A stretch of DNA of 5,815 bases, taken from NCBI GenBank assembly GCA_936936565.1, contig CAKZIX010000099.1:1-5815 (forward strand). Reading direction: 5' to 3'. A model generated the notes under the pieces. The model made no database searches. It was not told where the DNA came from and was given only the letters and a program-made list of their open reading frames with translations. Shown here in pieces: positions 1 through 5,163 of this stretch (positions within the stretch are counted from its first letter, which is position 1; every line of letters starts with the position of its first letter). The DNA is from an uncultured Nocardiaceae bacterium (GTDB lineage Bacteria; Actinomycetota; Actinomycetes; Mycobacteriales; Mycobacteriaceae). Both the position numbers and the translations under genes were made by a program.

Positions 1-331
1 TATCGCTGAGCGGGGAGTCCGAGCCACCGAAATCGGTCTGGCCACCGACGAACTCGCTGACGCCTGCGCCCGAGCCGCTGGAGGTGTAGTTGAGGGTGTA
101 GCCCGAGCACGCCGACTCGTAGGCGTTGACGAAGCGGTCCATCGCGTTCTTCTGCGACGAGGCACCGCTGGCCTTCAGCGACTTCTTGCCCGCACACTCG
201 ACGGCGGCCTTGTTGCCACTGCCGTTGCCGTTGCCGTCGCCACTGCCGGTGTCGTCGCTGCCACATGCGGCCAGGGTGAGGGCGCCCAATGCCACGGCAC
301 CGAGCAGGGCGCTGCTGCGCTTGAGGTTCAC
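1..331 (-). CDS. pstS: PstS, phosphate ABC transporter substrate-binding lipoprotein (N-terminal part; cut by window edge)
   Basis: This is the N-terminal 110 residues of the extracytoplasmic, membrane-tethered protein that captures inorganic phosphate for the PstSCAB importer. The start is a GTG at 331-329 with a perfect GGAGG ribosome site (minus strand, plus 338-342) 6 nt upstream. The protein begins with Lys4-Arg5, a hydrophobic stretch (residues 8-21) and a lipobox Leu20-Ala-Ala-Cys23, so it should be lipidated on Cys23. A low-complexity Gly/Asn/Ser/Asp linker (about 24-40) follows. The PstS core then starts: Ser-Gly-Ala-Ser near 55-58, YTSSGSGAG at 82-90 and the DFGGSDSPL motif at 100-108, which are typical phosphate-contacting segments of PstS. 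The rest of the gene, and any pstC/pstA/pstB, lies left of the window. The PHO box upstream supports phosphate-starvation control. Confidence 0.93.
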   Translation of the reverse strand, partial: MNLKRSSALLGAVALGALTLAACGSDDTGSGDGNGNGSGNKAAVECAGKKSLKASGASSQKNAMDRFVNAYESACSGYTLNYTSSGSGAGVSEFVGGQTDFGGSDSPLSD

Positions 332-522
332 GTATTTCCTCCGGGAAACTCGTCTCGTCCGTCTTACGGGGCGGCGAGAGTGTCGGTGCCGGACAGTTCC
401 ATTCGCACCAGGCAGCACGCCGCTGCCCAACGAGCAACGTAGGCGCGGGGGGTTGATAACGGGTCCGCCTTGAGTGAACGCAGGGTGAACAGGATTGCGG
501 AAAATGTCCGGTTTGCCAGCCG
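332..522 (-). promoter_or_regulatory. pstS upstream regulatory region
   Basis: This 191-base gap lies between the mshD stop and the pstS start, and I see no convincing gene in it. It carries the PHO box at 469-490. A possible -10 hexamer, TACGTT on the minus strand (plus 436-441), fits TAnnnT and lies 27 nt downstream of the box. No good -35 accompanies it, which is common where an OmpR-family activator recruits polymerase. This -10 would imply a leader of roughly 100 nt ending in the GGAGG site. The -10 assignment is weak. I see no clear terminator for mshD here. Confidence 0.5.
469..490 (-). promoter_or_regulatory. PHO box: two 11-bp direct repeats upstream of pstS
   Basis: On the minus strand the sequence reads GTTCACCCTGC (plus 490-480) followed directly by GTTCACTCAAG (plus 479-469). 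These are two adjacent 11-bp units that share GTTCAC exactly. This matches the actinobacterial PHO-box pattern of GTTCACC-like 11-mer direct repeats bound by PhoP in Streptomyces; RegX3 plays the corresponding role in mycobacteria. It lies about 140-160 bases upstream of the pstS start, in the right orientation. The binding protein is inferred; its gene is not in the window. Confidence 0.8.
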
Positions 523-1395
523 TTACCCGGAGCTGGCCGCGTTCATATAAGCCACGTCACTGAAATGCTTCGAAAAGCCCAGGCGCGTGTAGGTTCGGAC
601 CGCCGCAGCGTTGTCCGATTCCACGTATAACATAGCCTGCGCCAATCCCCGCGCGCGCAGGTGGTGCAGGCCCGCCAGCGTCAGCACGCGGCCCAGCCCG
701 CGCCCGTGCACCTGCGGATCCACCGCGACCACGTACACCTCACCCACGTCGCCGTCCGCCGTGCCGAGATGCACCTTGGTCCAATGGAATCCGGCGATCC
801 GCCCGTCGGCCGCGACGGCCAGGAACAGCCCGGCCGGATCGAACCACTCCGTTTCCCGACGGGCGGCGATGTCGGCACCGGTCCAGCCGCCCTGTTCCGG
901 ATGCCAGGAAAACGCCGCGTTGTTGACCCGCAGCAACTCCGCGTCGTCCGCCGGACCAGCGTACGTACGCAACGTAATCCCTTGCGGTACAACCATTTCG
1001 GGAAGCTCGTCGAGCGGGCGGCGCAGTTGCAGCAACTCCCGCGCCACGGTCAGACCCAATTGGTGCGCCACCGCTTGTGCCGCCGGCAGATCGCCGTGCG
1101 CCCACACGTGCGCGCCTTCGCCCACCGCCGCCGCGACCAGCCGGCTGCCGATCCCCCGGCGCCGATGCGCCGGCGCGACCACCACCTCGGCGGTAGCTGG
1201 ATGCTCGCCGTGCGCGGGCAGAAGGTTGGCGTACCCAACTCCTTCGTGAACGAAATGTCTTGCCGGTGAACCGTTGTCGAGCGACAGGAGCACTTGTTCC
1301 GACAACGGCGCGGTGCCGTCGGCGGCCGCGGCCGCCGCGGCGATCTCCCGGACCTGCTGCGCCTCGGGCGCGGCGAGGTGCTGCGACCAGCCCAC
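523..1395 (-). CDS. mshD: MshD, mycothiol synthase (mycothiol acetyltransferase)
   Basis: MshD carries out the last step of mycothiol synthesis in the cytoplasm: it transfers the acetyl group of acetyl-CoA to the cysteine amine of Cys-GlcN-Ins. The 290-residue product has the family's two GNAT domains. The N-terminal one carries the acetyl-CoA loop RRRGIG (residues 78-83), and the C-terminal, catalytically important one carries HGRGLG (about 230-235). Family-typical stretches are RTYAGPADDAELLRVNNAAF, HPEQGGWT, GFHWTKVH and LYVESDNAAAVRTY...LGF, all close to my memory of Rv0819. The start is a GTG immediately after the glnR stop (TAG then GTG). There is no strong Shine-Dalgarno, so translation is probably coupled to glnR. 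An Ala run (residues 19-25) is compositional. Length is normal (Rv0819 is about 315 residues). Confidence 0.95.
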   Translation of the reverse strand: MGWSQHLAAPEAQQVREIAAAAAAADGTAPLSEQVLLSLDNGSPARHFVHEGVGYANLLPAHGEHPATAEVVVAPAHRRRGIGSRLVAAAVGEGAHVWAHGDLPAAQAVAHQLGLTVARELLQLRRPLDELPEMVVPQGITLRTYAGPADDAELLRVNNAAFSWHPEQGGWTGADIAARRETEWFDPAGLFLAVAADGRIAGFHWTKVHLGTADGDVGEVYVVAVDPQVHGRGLGRVLTLAGLHHLRARGLAQAMLYVESDNAAAVRTYTRLGFSKHFSDVAYMNAASSG

Positions 1396-2148
1396 CTACG
1401 AGACCGATCCGTTCGCGGGCTCTAGCTCGTCGCCGTCGTATTCGTCAACGGCGGCAACCGATTCCGGCTTGCCGGAGCTGCGGCTCGGGCGCACGGCCTT
1501 GTAGCCCACGTTGCGCACGGTGCCGATGAGCGCCTCGTACTCCGGGCCCAGCTTGGCGCGCAGCCGCCGCACGTGCACGTCCACCGTGCGCGTGCCGCCG
1601 AAGAAGTCGTAGCCCCACACCTCTTGCAGCAGTTGGGCTCTGGTGAACACCCGGCCCGCGTGCTGGGCCAGGTACTTGAGCAGCTCGAATTCCTTGTACG
1701 TCAGATCCAGCGGGCGCCCACGCAGCCGCGCGGTGTAGGTGCCCTCGTCGATCACCAGTTCGCCGAGGGTGATCTTGCCCGAACTCTCCGGCGCGGTGAC
1801 CCCGCCGCTGCGCGCGACGAGCAGCCGCAGCCGCGCATCGAGTTCGGCGGGACCCGTTCCGGGCAAAAGAATGTCGTCCAGGCCCCAGTCGGCGTTGACG
1901 GCCACCAGACCGCCCTCGGTGAGCACCGCCACGACCGGGACGGCCGATCCGGTGCTGCCGAGCAGCCGGCACAGCCCGCGCGCGGCGGCCAGGTCCGTGC
2001 GCGCATCCACCAGGGCCACATCCGCGGTGCCCGCCTCCAGCAGCGAGGACACCTCCGTCGGCGCCGGGCGCACCGTGTGCGGCAGCAGGGCCAGCGACGG
2101 CAGCACCCCGTCCGGATTCGGGTCGGAGGTGAGCAGCAACAACTCCAC
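1396..2148 (-). CDS. glnR: GlnR-type orphan winged-helix response regulator (nitrogen metabolism)
   Basis: This is an OmpR/PhoB-family transcription factor, homologous to Rv0818 and MSMEG_5784 GlnR, the global nitrogen regulator of actinobacteria. An in-frame ORF extends upstream to 2205, but I chose GTG 2148-2146. It has a GGAGG site (plus 2155-2159) 6 nt away, and the protein then begins MELLLLTS as in GlnR relatives (250 residues). With this start the receiver Asp falls at residue 48 (ALVDAR), the conserved position in GlnR. GlnR receivers are known to lack a normal phosphorylation pocket and to act as constitutive dimers. The DNA-binding winged helix spans about 125-221 and includes DLTYKEFELLKYLAQHAGRV, the WGYDFFGGTRTVDVHVRRLR recognition region and NVGYKA. 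An acidic tail follows. No sensor kinase is adjacent, as expected for GlnR. Confidence 0.93.
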   Translation of the reverse strand: MELLLLTSDPNPDGVLPSLALLPHTVRPAPTEVSSLLEAGTADVALVDARTDLAAARGLCRLLGSTGSAVPVVAVLTEGGLVAVNADWGLDDILLPGTGPAELDARLRLLVARSGGVTAPESSGKITLGELVIDEGTYTARLRGRPLDLTYKEFELLKYLAQHAGRVFTRAQLLQEVWGYDFFGGTRTVDVHVRRLRAKLGPEYEALIGTVRNVGYKAVRPSRSSGKPESVAAVDEYDGDELEPANGSVS

Positions 2149-2346
2149 TCGAGCCCTCCGTTCTCTCGCGCGCGGTCGGTGCGTTGGGTTACGACCGTTT
2201 GACACTCAGATGTATTCGGGTCACAGATTAGCGTGCATTCGGGCGCCCGCGTGATCTGGACCGAGGAGCGTCGTGCGAGCGCAACGGGCACGACGAAGGA
2301 CGATCACCGCAGGCGCGCGCACCCGCCCGCGCGCAGCGAGGGCAAA
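2149..2346. promoter_or_regulatory. Divergent glnR / lmeA intergenic promoter region
   Basis: This 198-base region separates two divergent genes and must hold both promoters. On the plus strand TTGACA at 2199-2204 matches the -35 consensus perfectly, but only poor -10 candidates follow at a usable distance (CAGATT at 2224-2229, 19-nt spacer). The glnR ribosome site GGAGG (minus, 2155-2159) lies at its left edge. The minus-strand promoter cannot be placed; TAATCT (plus 2225-2230) fits TAnnnT but lacks a -35. A partial GlnR-like box lies at 2188-2203. No short ORF here looks real. Confidence 0.4.
2188..2203 (+). promoter_or_regulatory. Partial GlnR-box-like sequence in the divergent promoter
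   Basis: The bases read GTTAC, six bases, then TTGAC. The published GlnR consensus is roughly gTnAC-n6-GaAAC, or AC-n9-AC in its reduced mycobacterial form. The left half-site and both AC pairs match; the right half-site matches only at its final AC. It overlaps the TTGACA hexamer of the lmeA-side promoter. A match this short can arise by chance, so autoregulation of glnR is only a possibility. Confidence 0.22.
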
Positions 2347-3144
2347 ATGGACACCGTGCGCAAGTTCATCATCGGGCTGGTCTGCCTCCTCGGTCTCGCG
2401 GTGGTCGTCGATTTCGCGGCCGCGGCATATTCCGAGTACCGCGTTTCGCGAACGTTGCGCGCGGGCGGTGAACTTCCGTCGGATCCCGAGGTGACGATTC
2501 ACGGTTTTCCGTTTCTCACCCAGGCGTATGCCGGCAAGTACGAGAACATCGCCATCCGCGCCTACGGCGTGAAGGCCGACGTGGTGAACGAGACGTTCAT
2601 CGAGGCCAATCTCTTCGGTGTGCGCTTGCCCACCCGCGACATCGTCGAGGGCAAGGTGCACAGCGTCGCGGTAGACCGCGTGGACGGCGCCATCCGCATC
2701 GACGCCACCGAGCTCGGCCAGCTCTACGGTATCCCCGACCTGCAGGTTTCCGCGCCGCCGGCGGACAAGTCCGACGGCACCGGCGGCTCCGGCGGCTCCG
2801 GCCTCACCACCAGCGGCGGGGTGGTGCTCACCGGCACCGTGCCCACCACCGGCCCCACCGGAAAGGGTCGCTTCGCCGTCAAGGCGGAATTGGTGCTGGA
2901 GGCAGACGTTGTACGCATCGTGGCCAGCGACCTCTACCGCGGACCCGGCGCGCCCGCCGATCAGGCCCTGCCCGAGCCGGACCGGGGCGCGGTGCTGGGC
3001 CGGTTCACCCACACCATCGACACCCGGTCGCTGCCGTTCGGCCTGCGGCCCACCAAGGTGACCGCCGAGGGCTCCCAGGTCGTCATCCAGGGATCCGGCG
3101 ACAACGTCGTCATCGACCTCGACGAATTGCAGAAGCAGCGATGA
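2347..3144 (+). CDS. lmeA: LmeA-like DUF2993 envelope protein (lipomannan elongation factor)
   Basis: The 265-residue product has an N-terminal hydrophobic signal/anchor (about residues 6-27, after Arg5-Lys6) and a DUF2993-type extracytoplasmic domain. Homologues in the same place beside glnR (Rv0817c, MSMEG_5785 LmeA) act in the periplasm. They bind phosphoinositides and support mannan elongation of lipomannan and lipoarabinomannan. Family-like stretches are GFPFLTQAYAGKYENI, the DRVDG...ATELGQLYGIPD region and a C-terminal LPFGL repeat-like strand. A Gly/Ser-rich loop (about residues 144-151) interrupts the domain. I chose ATG 2347, which has GAGGG at 2338-2342 (4-nt spacing) and puts the signal peptide at the terminus. 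The ORF is open back to 2233, but that would add 38 Arg/Ala-rich residues before the signal peptide. GTG 2356 is also possible. The gene overlaps thiX by ATGA. Confidence 0.82.
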   Translation: MDTVRKFIIGLVCLLGLAVVVDFAAAAYSEYRVSRTLRAGGELPSDPEVTIHGFPFLTQAYAGKYENIAIRAYGVKADVVNETFIEANLFGVRLPTRDIVEGKVHSVAVDRVDGAIRIDATELGQLYGIPDLQVSAPPADKSDGTGGSGGSGLTTSGGVVLTGTVPTTGPTGKGRFAVKAELVLEADVVRIVASDLYRGPGAPADQALPEPDRGAVLGRFTHTIDTRSLPFGLRPTKVTAEGSQVVIQGSGDNVVIDLDELQKQR

Positions 3145-3563
3145 CCGCGCTGGTGGTGGCGGCACTGGCCGTGCTCGCGGCGCTCACCGTCGGGGTGGCG
3201 CTCACCCGGCGGTCCGGCACGGTGCGTCCCGCCCGGCGCTCGGTGCGCACCGAACTACTCGCCGCGGCCGGAGTCACTGCACAGGCGCCAACGATTCTGC
3301 ATTTTTCCGCGGCCTGGTGCGGCCCCTGCGCGGCCGTGCGCCGCGTGGTCGGGCAGGTGGTCGACGATCTTGCCGGGCACCCGCGCCCACCCGTCGAGGT
3401 GGAACTCGACATCGACGAACATCCTACGCTTGCAAAGGAATTGGGAGTGTTGTCGCTGCCCACCACCTTCGTTTTCGACGGGCTGCACAGCGAGGCCTTC
3501 CGGATCAGCGGCGTGCCCGCGGCAGCCGAGCTGCGGGCCACCGTGAGCCTGCTCAGCGCCTAG
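3141..3563 (+). CDS. ThiX-like membrane-anchored thioredoxin-fold protein
   Basis: The 140-residue protein has an N-terminal transmembrane segment (about residues 2-21), a short basic linker (23-36) and a thioredoxin fold. The active site is WCGPC with Cys60 and Cys63, and the cis-proline loop is LSLPTT with Pro107. These are the residues needed for dithiol-disulfide exchange. The single N-terminal helix followed by Arg residues fits either orientation; an extracytoplasmic, TlpA-like placement is possible but cannot be proved from sequence. Its start overlaps the lmeA stop (ATGA at 3141-3144), so it is translationally coupled. Rv0816c (thiX) has the same length and neighbourhood. It lies directly upstream of the sulfur operon but is separated from it by hairpins and a new promoter. 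The substrate is unknown. Confidence 0.88.
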   Translation: MTALVVAALAVLAALTVGVALTRRSGTVRPARRSVRTELLAAAGVTAQAPTILHFSAAWCGPCAAVRRVVGQVVDDLAGHPRPPVEVELDIDEHPTLAKELGVLSLPTTFVFDGLHSEAFRISGVPAAAELRATVSLLSA

Positions 3564-3612
3564 CGCCGGCGCGCACCGCCGCCGCTGTGTCGCGGCGGCC
3601 ACGCCGGGCGTG
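3563..3612 (+). terminator. GC-hairpin cluster after thiX (probable terminator, no T tract)
   Basis: Starting at the last base of the thiX stop there are three inverted repeats in a row. They are GCGCCGGCGC (3563-3572), a perfect 8-bp stem GCCGCCGC/GCGGCGGC with a 6-nt loop (3578-3585/3592-3599), and CACGCC/GGCGTG (3600-3605/3607-3612), which would close with only a tiny loop. No T run follows, as is common for actinobacterial termination hairpins. The next promoter lies about 70 bases further on. Confidence 0.55.
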
Positions 3613-3658
3613 CTGCGATTCGAATGGCGCGCTCCGCGGGCTCCGCACCCGGCCGCGG

Positions 3659-3694
3659 GTTTGCAAACGCGAACAAGCAGGTAAACTCCCCGAC
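3659..3694 (+). promoter_or_regulatory. Promoter of the sulfur operon, leaderless type
   Basis: TAAACT at 3682-3687 fits the TAnnnT -10 consensus. Seven bases (3688-3694) then precede GTG 3695, the spacing expected when transcription starts on the first base of the start codon. The -35 is poor (TTGCAA at 3661-3666, 15-nt spacer). A perfect 10-bp palindrome GTTTGCAAAC (3659-3668) covers that -35 position and could be an operator. The regulator is unknown. Confidence 0.65.
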
Positions 3695-3781
3695 GTGGAA
3701 ACCACCCACGAGCTCATGCTCACCAAGCGCCGCACGGTAGACCTGTGCCGCTTGGGTGGTTGTTGCTGCCTCTGCCGCTGA
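3695..3781 (+). CDS. Cysteine-rich leaderless leader peptide (Ms5788A family), 28 codons
   Basis: This short ORF is translated from GTG 3695 (in frame with ATG 3716) to TGA 3779-3781. The end of the peptide reads RRTVDLCRLGGCCCLCR, with Cys at positions 18, 23, 24, 25 and 27. The motif R-x-V-D-L-C-R and the poly-Cys run match the cysteine-responsive leader peptides described upstream of this same operon in Mycobacterium smegmatis (Ms5788A). There, ribosomes stalling on Cys codons switch on the downstream genes. No Shine-Dalgarno precedes the GTG, whereas a -10 box lies exactly 7 nt upstream, so the mRNA probably begins at the GTG. The role is regulatory rather than as a protein product. ATG 3716 would give a 21-codon version with the same Cys tract and is the fallback start. 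Confidence 0.85.
   Translation: METTHELMLTKRRTVDLCRLGGCCCLCR
3700..3761 (+). promoter_or_regulatory. 9-bp RNA stem inside the leader ORF
   Basis: AACCACCCA (3700-3708, codons 2-5) is perfectly complementary to TGGGTGGTT (3753-3761), which spans the Leu-Gly-Gly codons and the first base of the first codon of the Cys triplet. A translating ribosome would melt it. It could fold the nascent mRNA before translation or place a paused ribosome, but its role is unproved. It does not overlap the ribosome-site-sequestering stem, so both can form together. Confidence 0.5.
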
Positions 3782-3843
3782 GCGCGGGGCTCGTCGTCCT
3801 CCCCGCAGAAGCCGGTCCGATCCGTTCACTTCGCGCAGGAGCA
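3767..3843 (+). promoter_or_regulatory. Cysteine attenuator: leader Cys codons pair with the DUF4395 ribosome-binding site
   Basis: The codons TGC-CTC-TGC (3767-3775) can pair with GCAGGAGCA (3835-3843), which contains the AGGAG ribosome site (3837-3841) of the DUF4395 gene. Of nine positions, seven are Watson-Crick, one is T-G and one is mismatched (3770 with 3840). A nested hairpin GCGGGG/CCCCGC (3784-3789/3801-3806) shortens the enclosed loop. With ample Cys-tRNA the ribosome leaves at TGA 3779 and the site is hidden. A ribosome stalled at Cys23-25 would cover the left arm and expose it. This is the mechanism reported for mycobacterial poly-Cys leaders; its operation here is inferred. Confidence 0.6.
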
Positions 3844-3846
3844 TCC

Positions 3847-4296
3847 ATGTCTACATCCGTACAACTCGAACAAGTCGACGTACGCGGACCGCGGTTCGCC
3901 GCGTGGGTCACCAGCGCGGTGCTGGTCCTCGTGCTCGCCGTCGCGACGTTCTCGACCGTCGCCGCCGCGGCGCTGCTGGCGGCCCAGGCGGTCGTGTTCG
4001 CGATCGGCGCCCTCGTCGGGCCCAGGCGCAGCCCGTACGGGCGCATCTACGGTGGCCTCGTCGCGCCGCGGCTGTCCCCGGTCACCGACAAGGAGCCCAC
4101 GCCGCCGTTGCGCTTCGCGCAGCTGCTGGGGTTCGTCTTCGCCGCGCTCGGTGTGCTCGGATTCGCCGTCGGCGTGCCGGTGGCCGGCCTGGTGTTCACC
4201 GGGTTCGCCCTGTTCGCCGCCTTCCTCAACGCCGCCTTCGGCATCTGCCTGGGCTGCCAGCTCTACCCCCTCGTCGCCCGACTCCGTACCGCCTGA
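3847..4296 (+). CDS. DUF4395 membrane protein with C-terminal CxxC
   Basis: This is a 149-residue integral membrane protein with about four hydrophobic segments (near 18-36, 39-58, 91-108 and 111-131). A C-terminal NAAFGICLGCQLY motif places Cys134 and Cys137 at the end of the last helix. The family's function is not established. Its constant position before a thiosulfate sulfurtransferase and behind a Cys leader suggests handling of a reduced sulfur compound or a membrane thiol relay; that is inference. The start ATG 3847 has AGGAG at 3837-3841 (5-nt spacing). The ORF is open upstream to 3745, but that extension would overlap the leader peptide and has no ribosome site. Homologues include MSMEG_5788. 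The 26-base gap to the next gene indicates co-transcription. Confidence 0.9.
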   Translation: MSTSVQLEQVDVRGPRFAAWVTSAVLVLVLAVATFSTVAAAALLAAQAVVFAIGALVGPRRSPYGRIYGGLVAPRLSPVTDKEPTPPLRFAQLLGFVFAALGVLGFAVGVPVAGLVFTGFALFAAFLNAAFGICLGCQLYPLVARLRTA

Positions 4297-4322
4297 TTTC
4301 TGGCAAAACCGAAAGGAAAGCA

Positions 4323-5159
4323 ATGGCTCGTTCCGACGTCCTGGTCTCCGCAGACTGGGCCGAGCAAAACCTGAACGCCCCCAAGACCGTGTTCGTCGAG
4401 GTCGACGAGGACACGTCGGCCTACGACGAGTTCGGTCACATCGAGGGTGCGATCAAGCTCGACTGGAAGAAGGACCTGCAGGACGCCGTCCGCCGCGACT
4501 TCGTCAACCGCGAGCAGTTCTCGGATCTGCTGTCGGCGCGCGGCATCGCCAACGACGACACCGTGGTGCTCTACGGCGGCAACAACAACTGGTTCGCCGC
4601 CTACGCGTACTGGTACTTCAAGCTCTACGGCCACGCCGACGTGAAGCTGCTCGACGGCGGCCGCAAGAAGTGGGAGCTCGACGCCCGCCCGCTGGTCAAG
4701 GACACCGTCAGCCGTCCGGCCACCGAGTACAAGGCCGGCGAGCAGGATCTGACGATCCGCGCCTTCCGCGACGAGGTCGTCGCCGCGATCGGCAACAAGA
4801 ACCTGGTCGACGTCCGTTCGCCGCAGGAGTTCAAGGGCGACATCCTCGCCCCGGCGCACCTGCCGCAGGAGCAGAGCCAGCGCGCCGGCCACATCCCGAG
4901 CGCGATCAACGTGCCGTGGAGCAAGGCGGCCAACGACGACGGCACCTTCAAGTCCGACGCGGAACTGAAGGAGATCTACGCGGAGGCCGGCCTCGACGGG
5001 TCGAAGGAGACCATCGCGTACTGCCGCATCGGCGAGCGTTCCTCGCACACGTGGTTCGTGCTGCAGGAGCTGCTCGGCCACGACAACGTCAAGAACTACG
5101 ACGGGAGCTGGACCGAGTACGGCTCTCTCGTGGGTGTTCCGATCGAGTTGGGAGAGTAA
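4323..5159 (+). CDS. cysA: Thiosulfate sulfurtransferase, tandem rhodanese (CysA/SseA type)
   Basis: The 278-residue cytoplasmic enzyme moves sulfane sulfur from thiosulfate to cyanide or a thiol acceptor through a cysteine persulfide. It has two rhodanese domains. The N-terminal one (about 8-125) has no cysteine and is structural. The C-terminal one (about 145-275) carries VDVRSPQEF, AGHIPSAINVPW and the active loop CRIGERSSH with catalytic Cys234, the only cysteine I see in the protein. Length and sequence closely resemble mycobacterial CysA2/CysA3 (277 residues). The CRIGER-type loop with its charged residues fits thiosulfate rather than 3-mercaptopyruvate, though this is not certain. AAGGA at 4313-4317 sits 5 nt before the ATG. 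Transcription is expected from the Cys-controlled promoter upstream. The sseC start follows 4 nt after the stop. Confidence 0.94.
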   Translation: MARSDVLVSADWAEQNLNAPKTVFVEVDEDTSAYDEFGHIEGAIKLDWKKDLQDAVRRDFVNREQFSDLLSARGIANDDTVVLYGGNNNWFAAYAYWYFKLYGHADVKLLDGGRKKWELDARPLVKDTVSRPATEYKAGEQDLTIRAFRDEVVAAIGNKNLVDVRSPQEFKGDILAPAHLPQEQSQRAGHIPSAINVPWSKAANDDGTFKSDAELKEIYAEAGLDGSKETIAYCRIGERSSHTWFVLQELLGHDNVKNYDGSWTEYGSLVGVPIELGE

Positions 5160-5163
5160 GGAT

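Noticed and set aside
126..473. 115-codon plus-strand ORF
   Set aside because: It is mostly antisense to the pstS signal-peptide region and runs through the pstS promoter and into the PHO box. No motif and no ribosome site.
499..545. Terminator after mshD
   Set aside because: Only short imperfect pairings (CCGG.../...CCGG and CGGA/TCCG) with no T tract; not convincing.
2233..2346. Longer N-terminus for the LmeA-like protein
   Set aside because: It would place 38 charged residues before the signal peptide. ATG 2347 has GAGGG upstream and puts the signal at the terminus.
2763..2819. Gly/Ser-coding repeat in lmeA as a DNA repeat element
   Set aside because: The GGC-rich repetition encodes a short Gly-Ser loop inside one continuous reading frame; a low-complexity linker explains it.
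2221..3165. 314-codon open frame on the minus strand
   Set aside because: It is antisense to lmeA, rich in Gly/Ala/Arg/Asp with no recognisable motif, and has no supporting ribosome site. A GC-bias shadow.
3784..3806. GCGGGG/CCCCGC hairpin as an intrinsic terminator (transcriptional attenuation)
   Set aside because: The stem is only 6 bp with an 11-nt loop and no T run. It fits better as a nested hairpin in a ribosome-site-sequestering fold.
3756..4322. In-frame upstream extension of the sulfurtransferase ORF
   Set aside because: The extension is Arg/Ala-rich and overlaps the DUF4395 gene in another frame. ATG 4323 has its own ribosome site and gives the normal family length.
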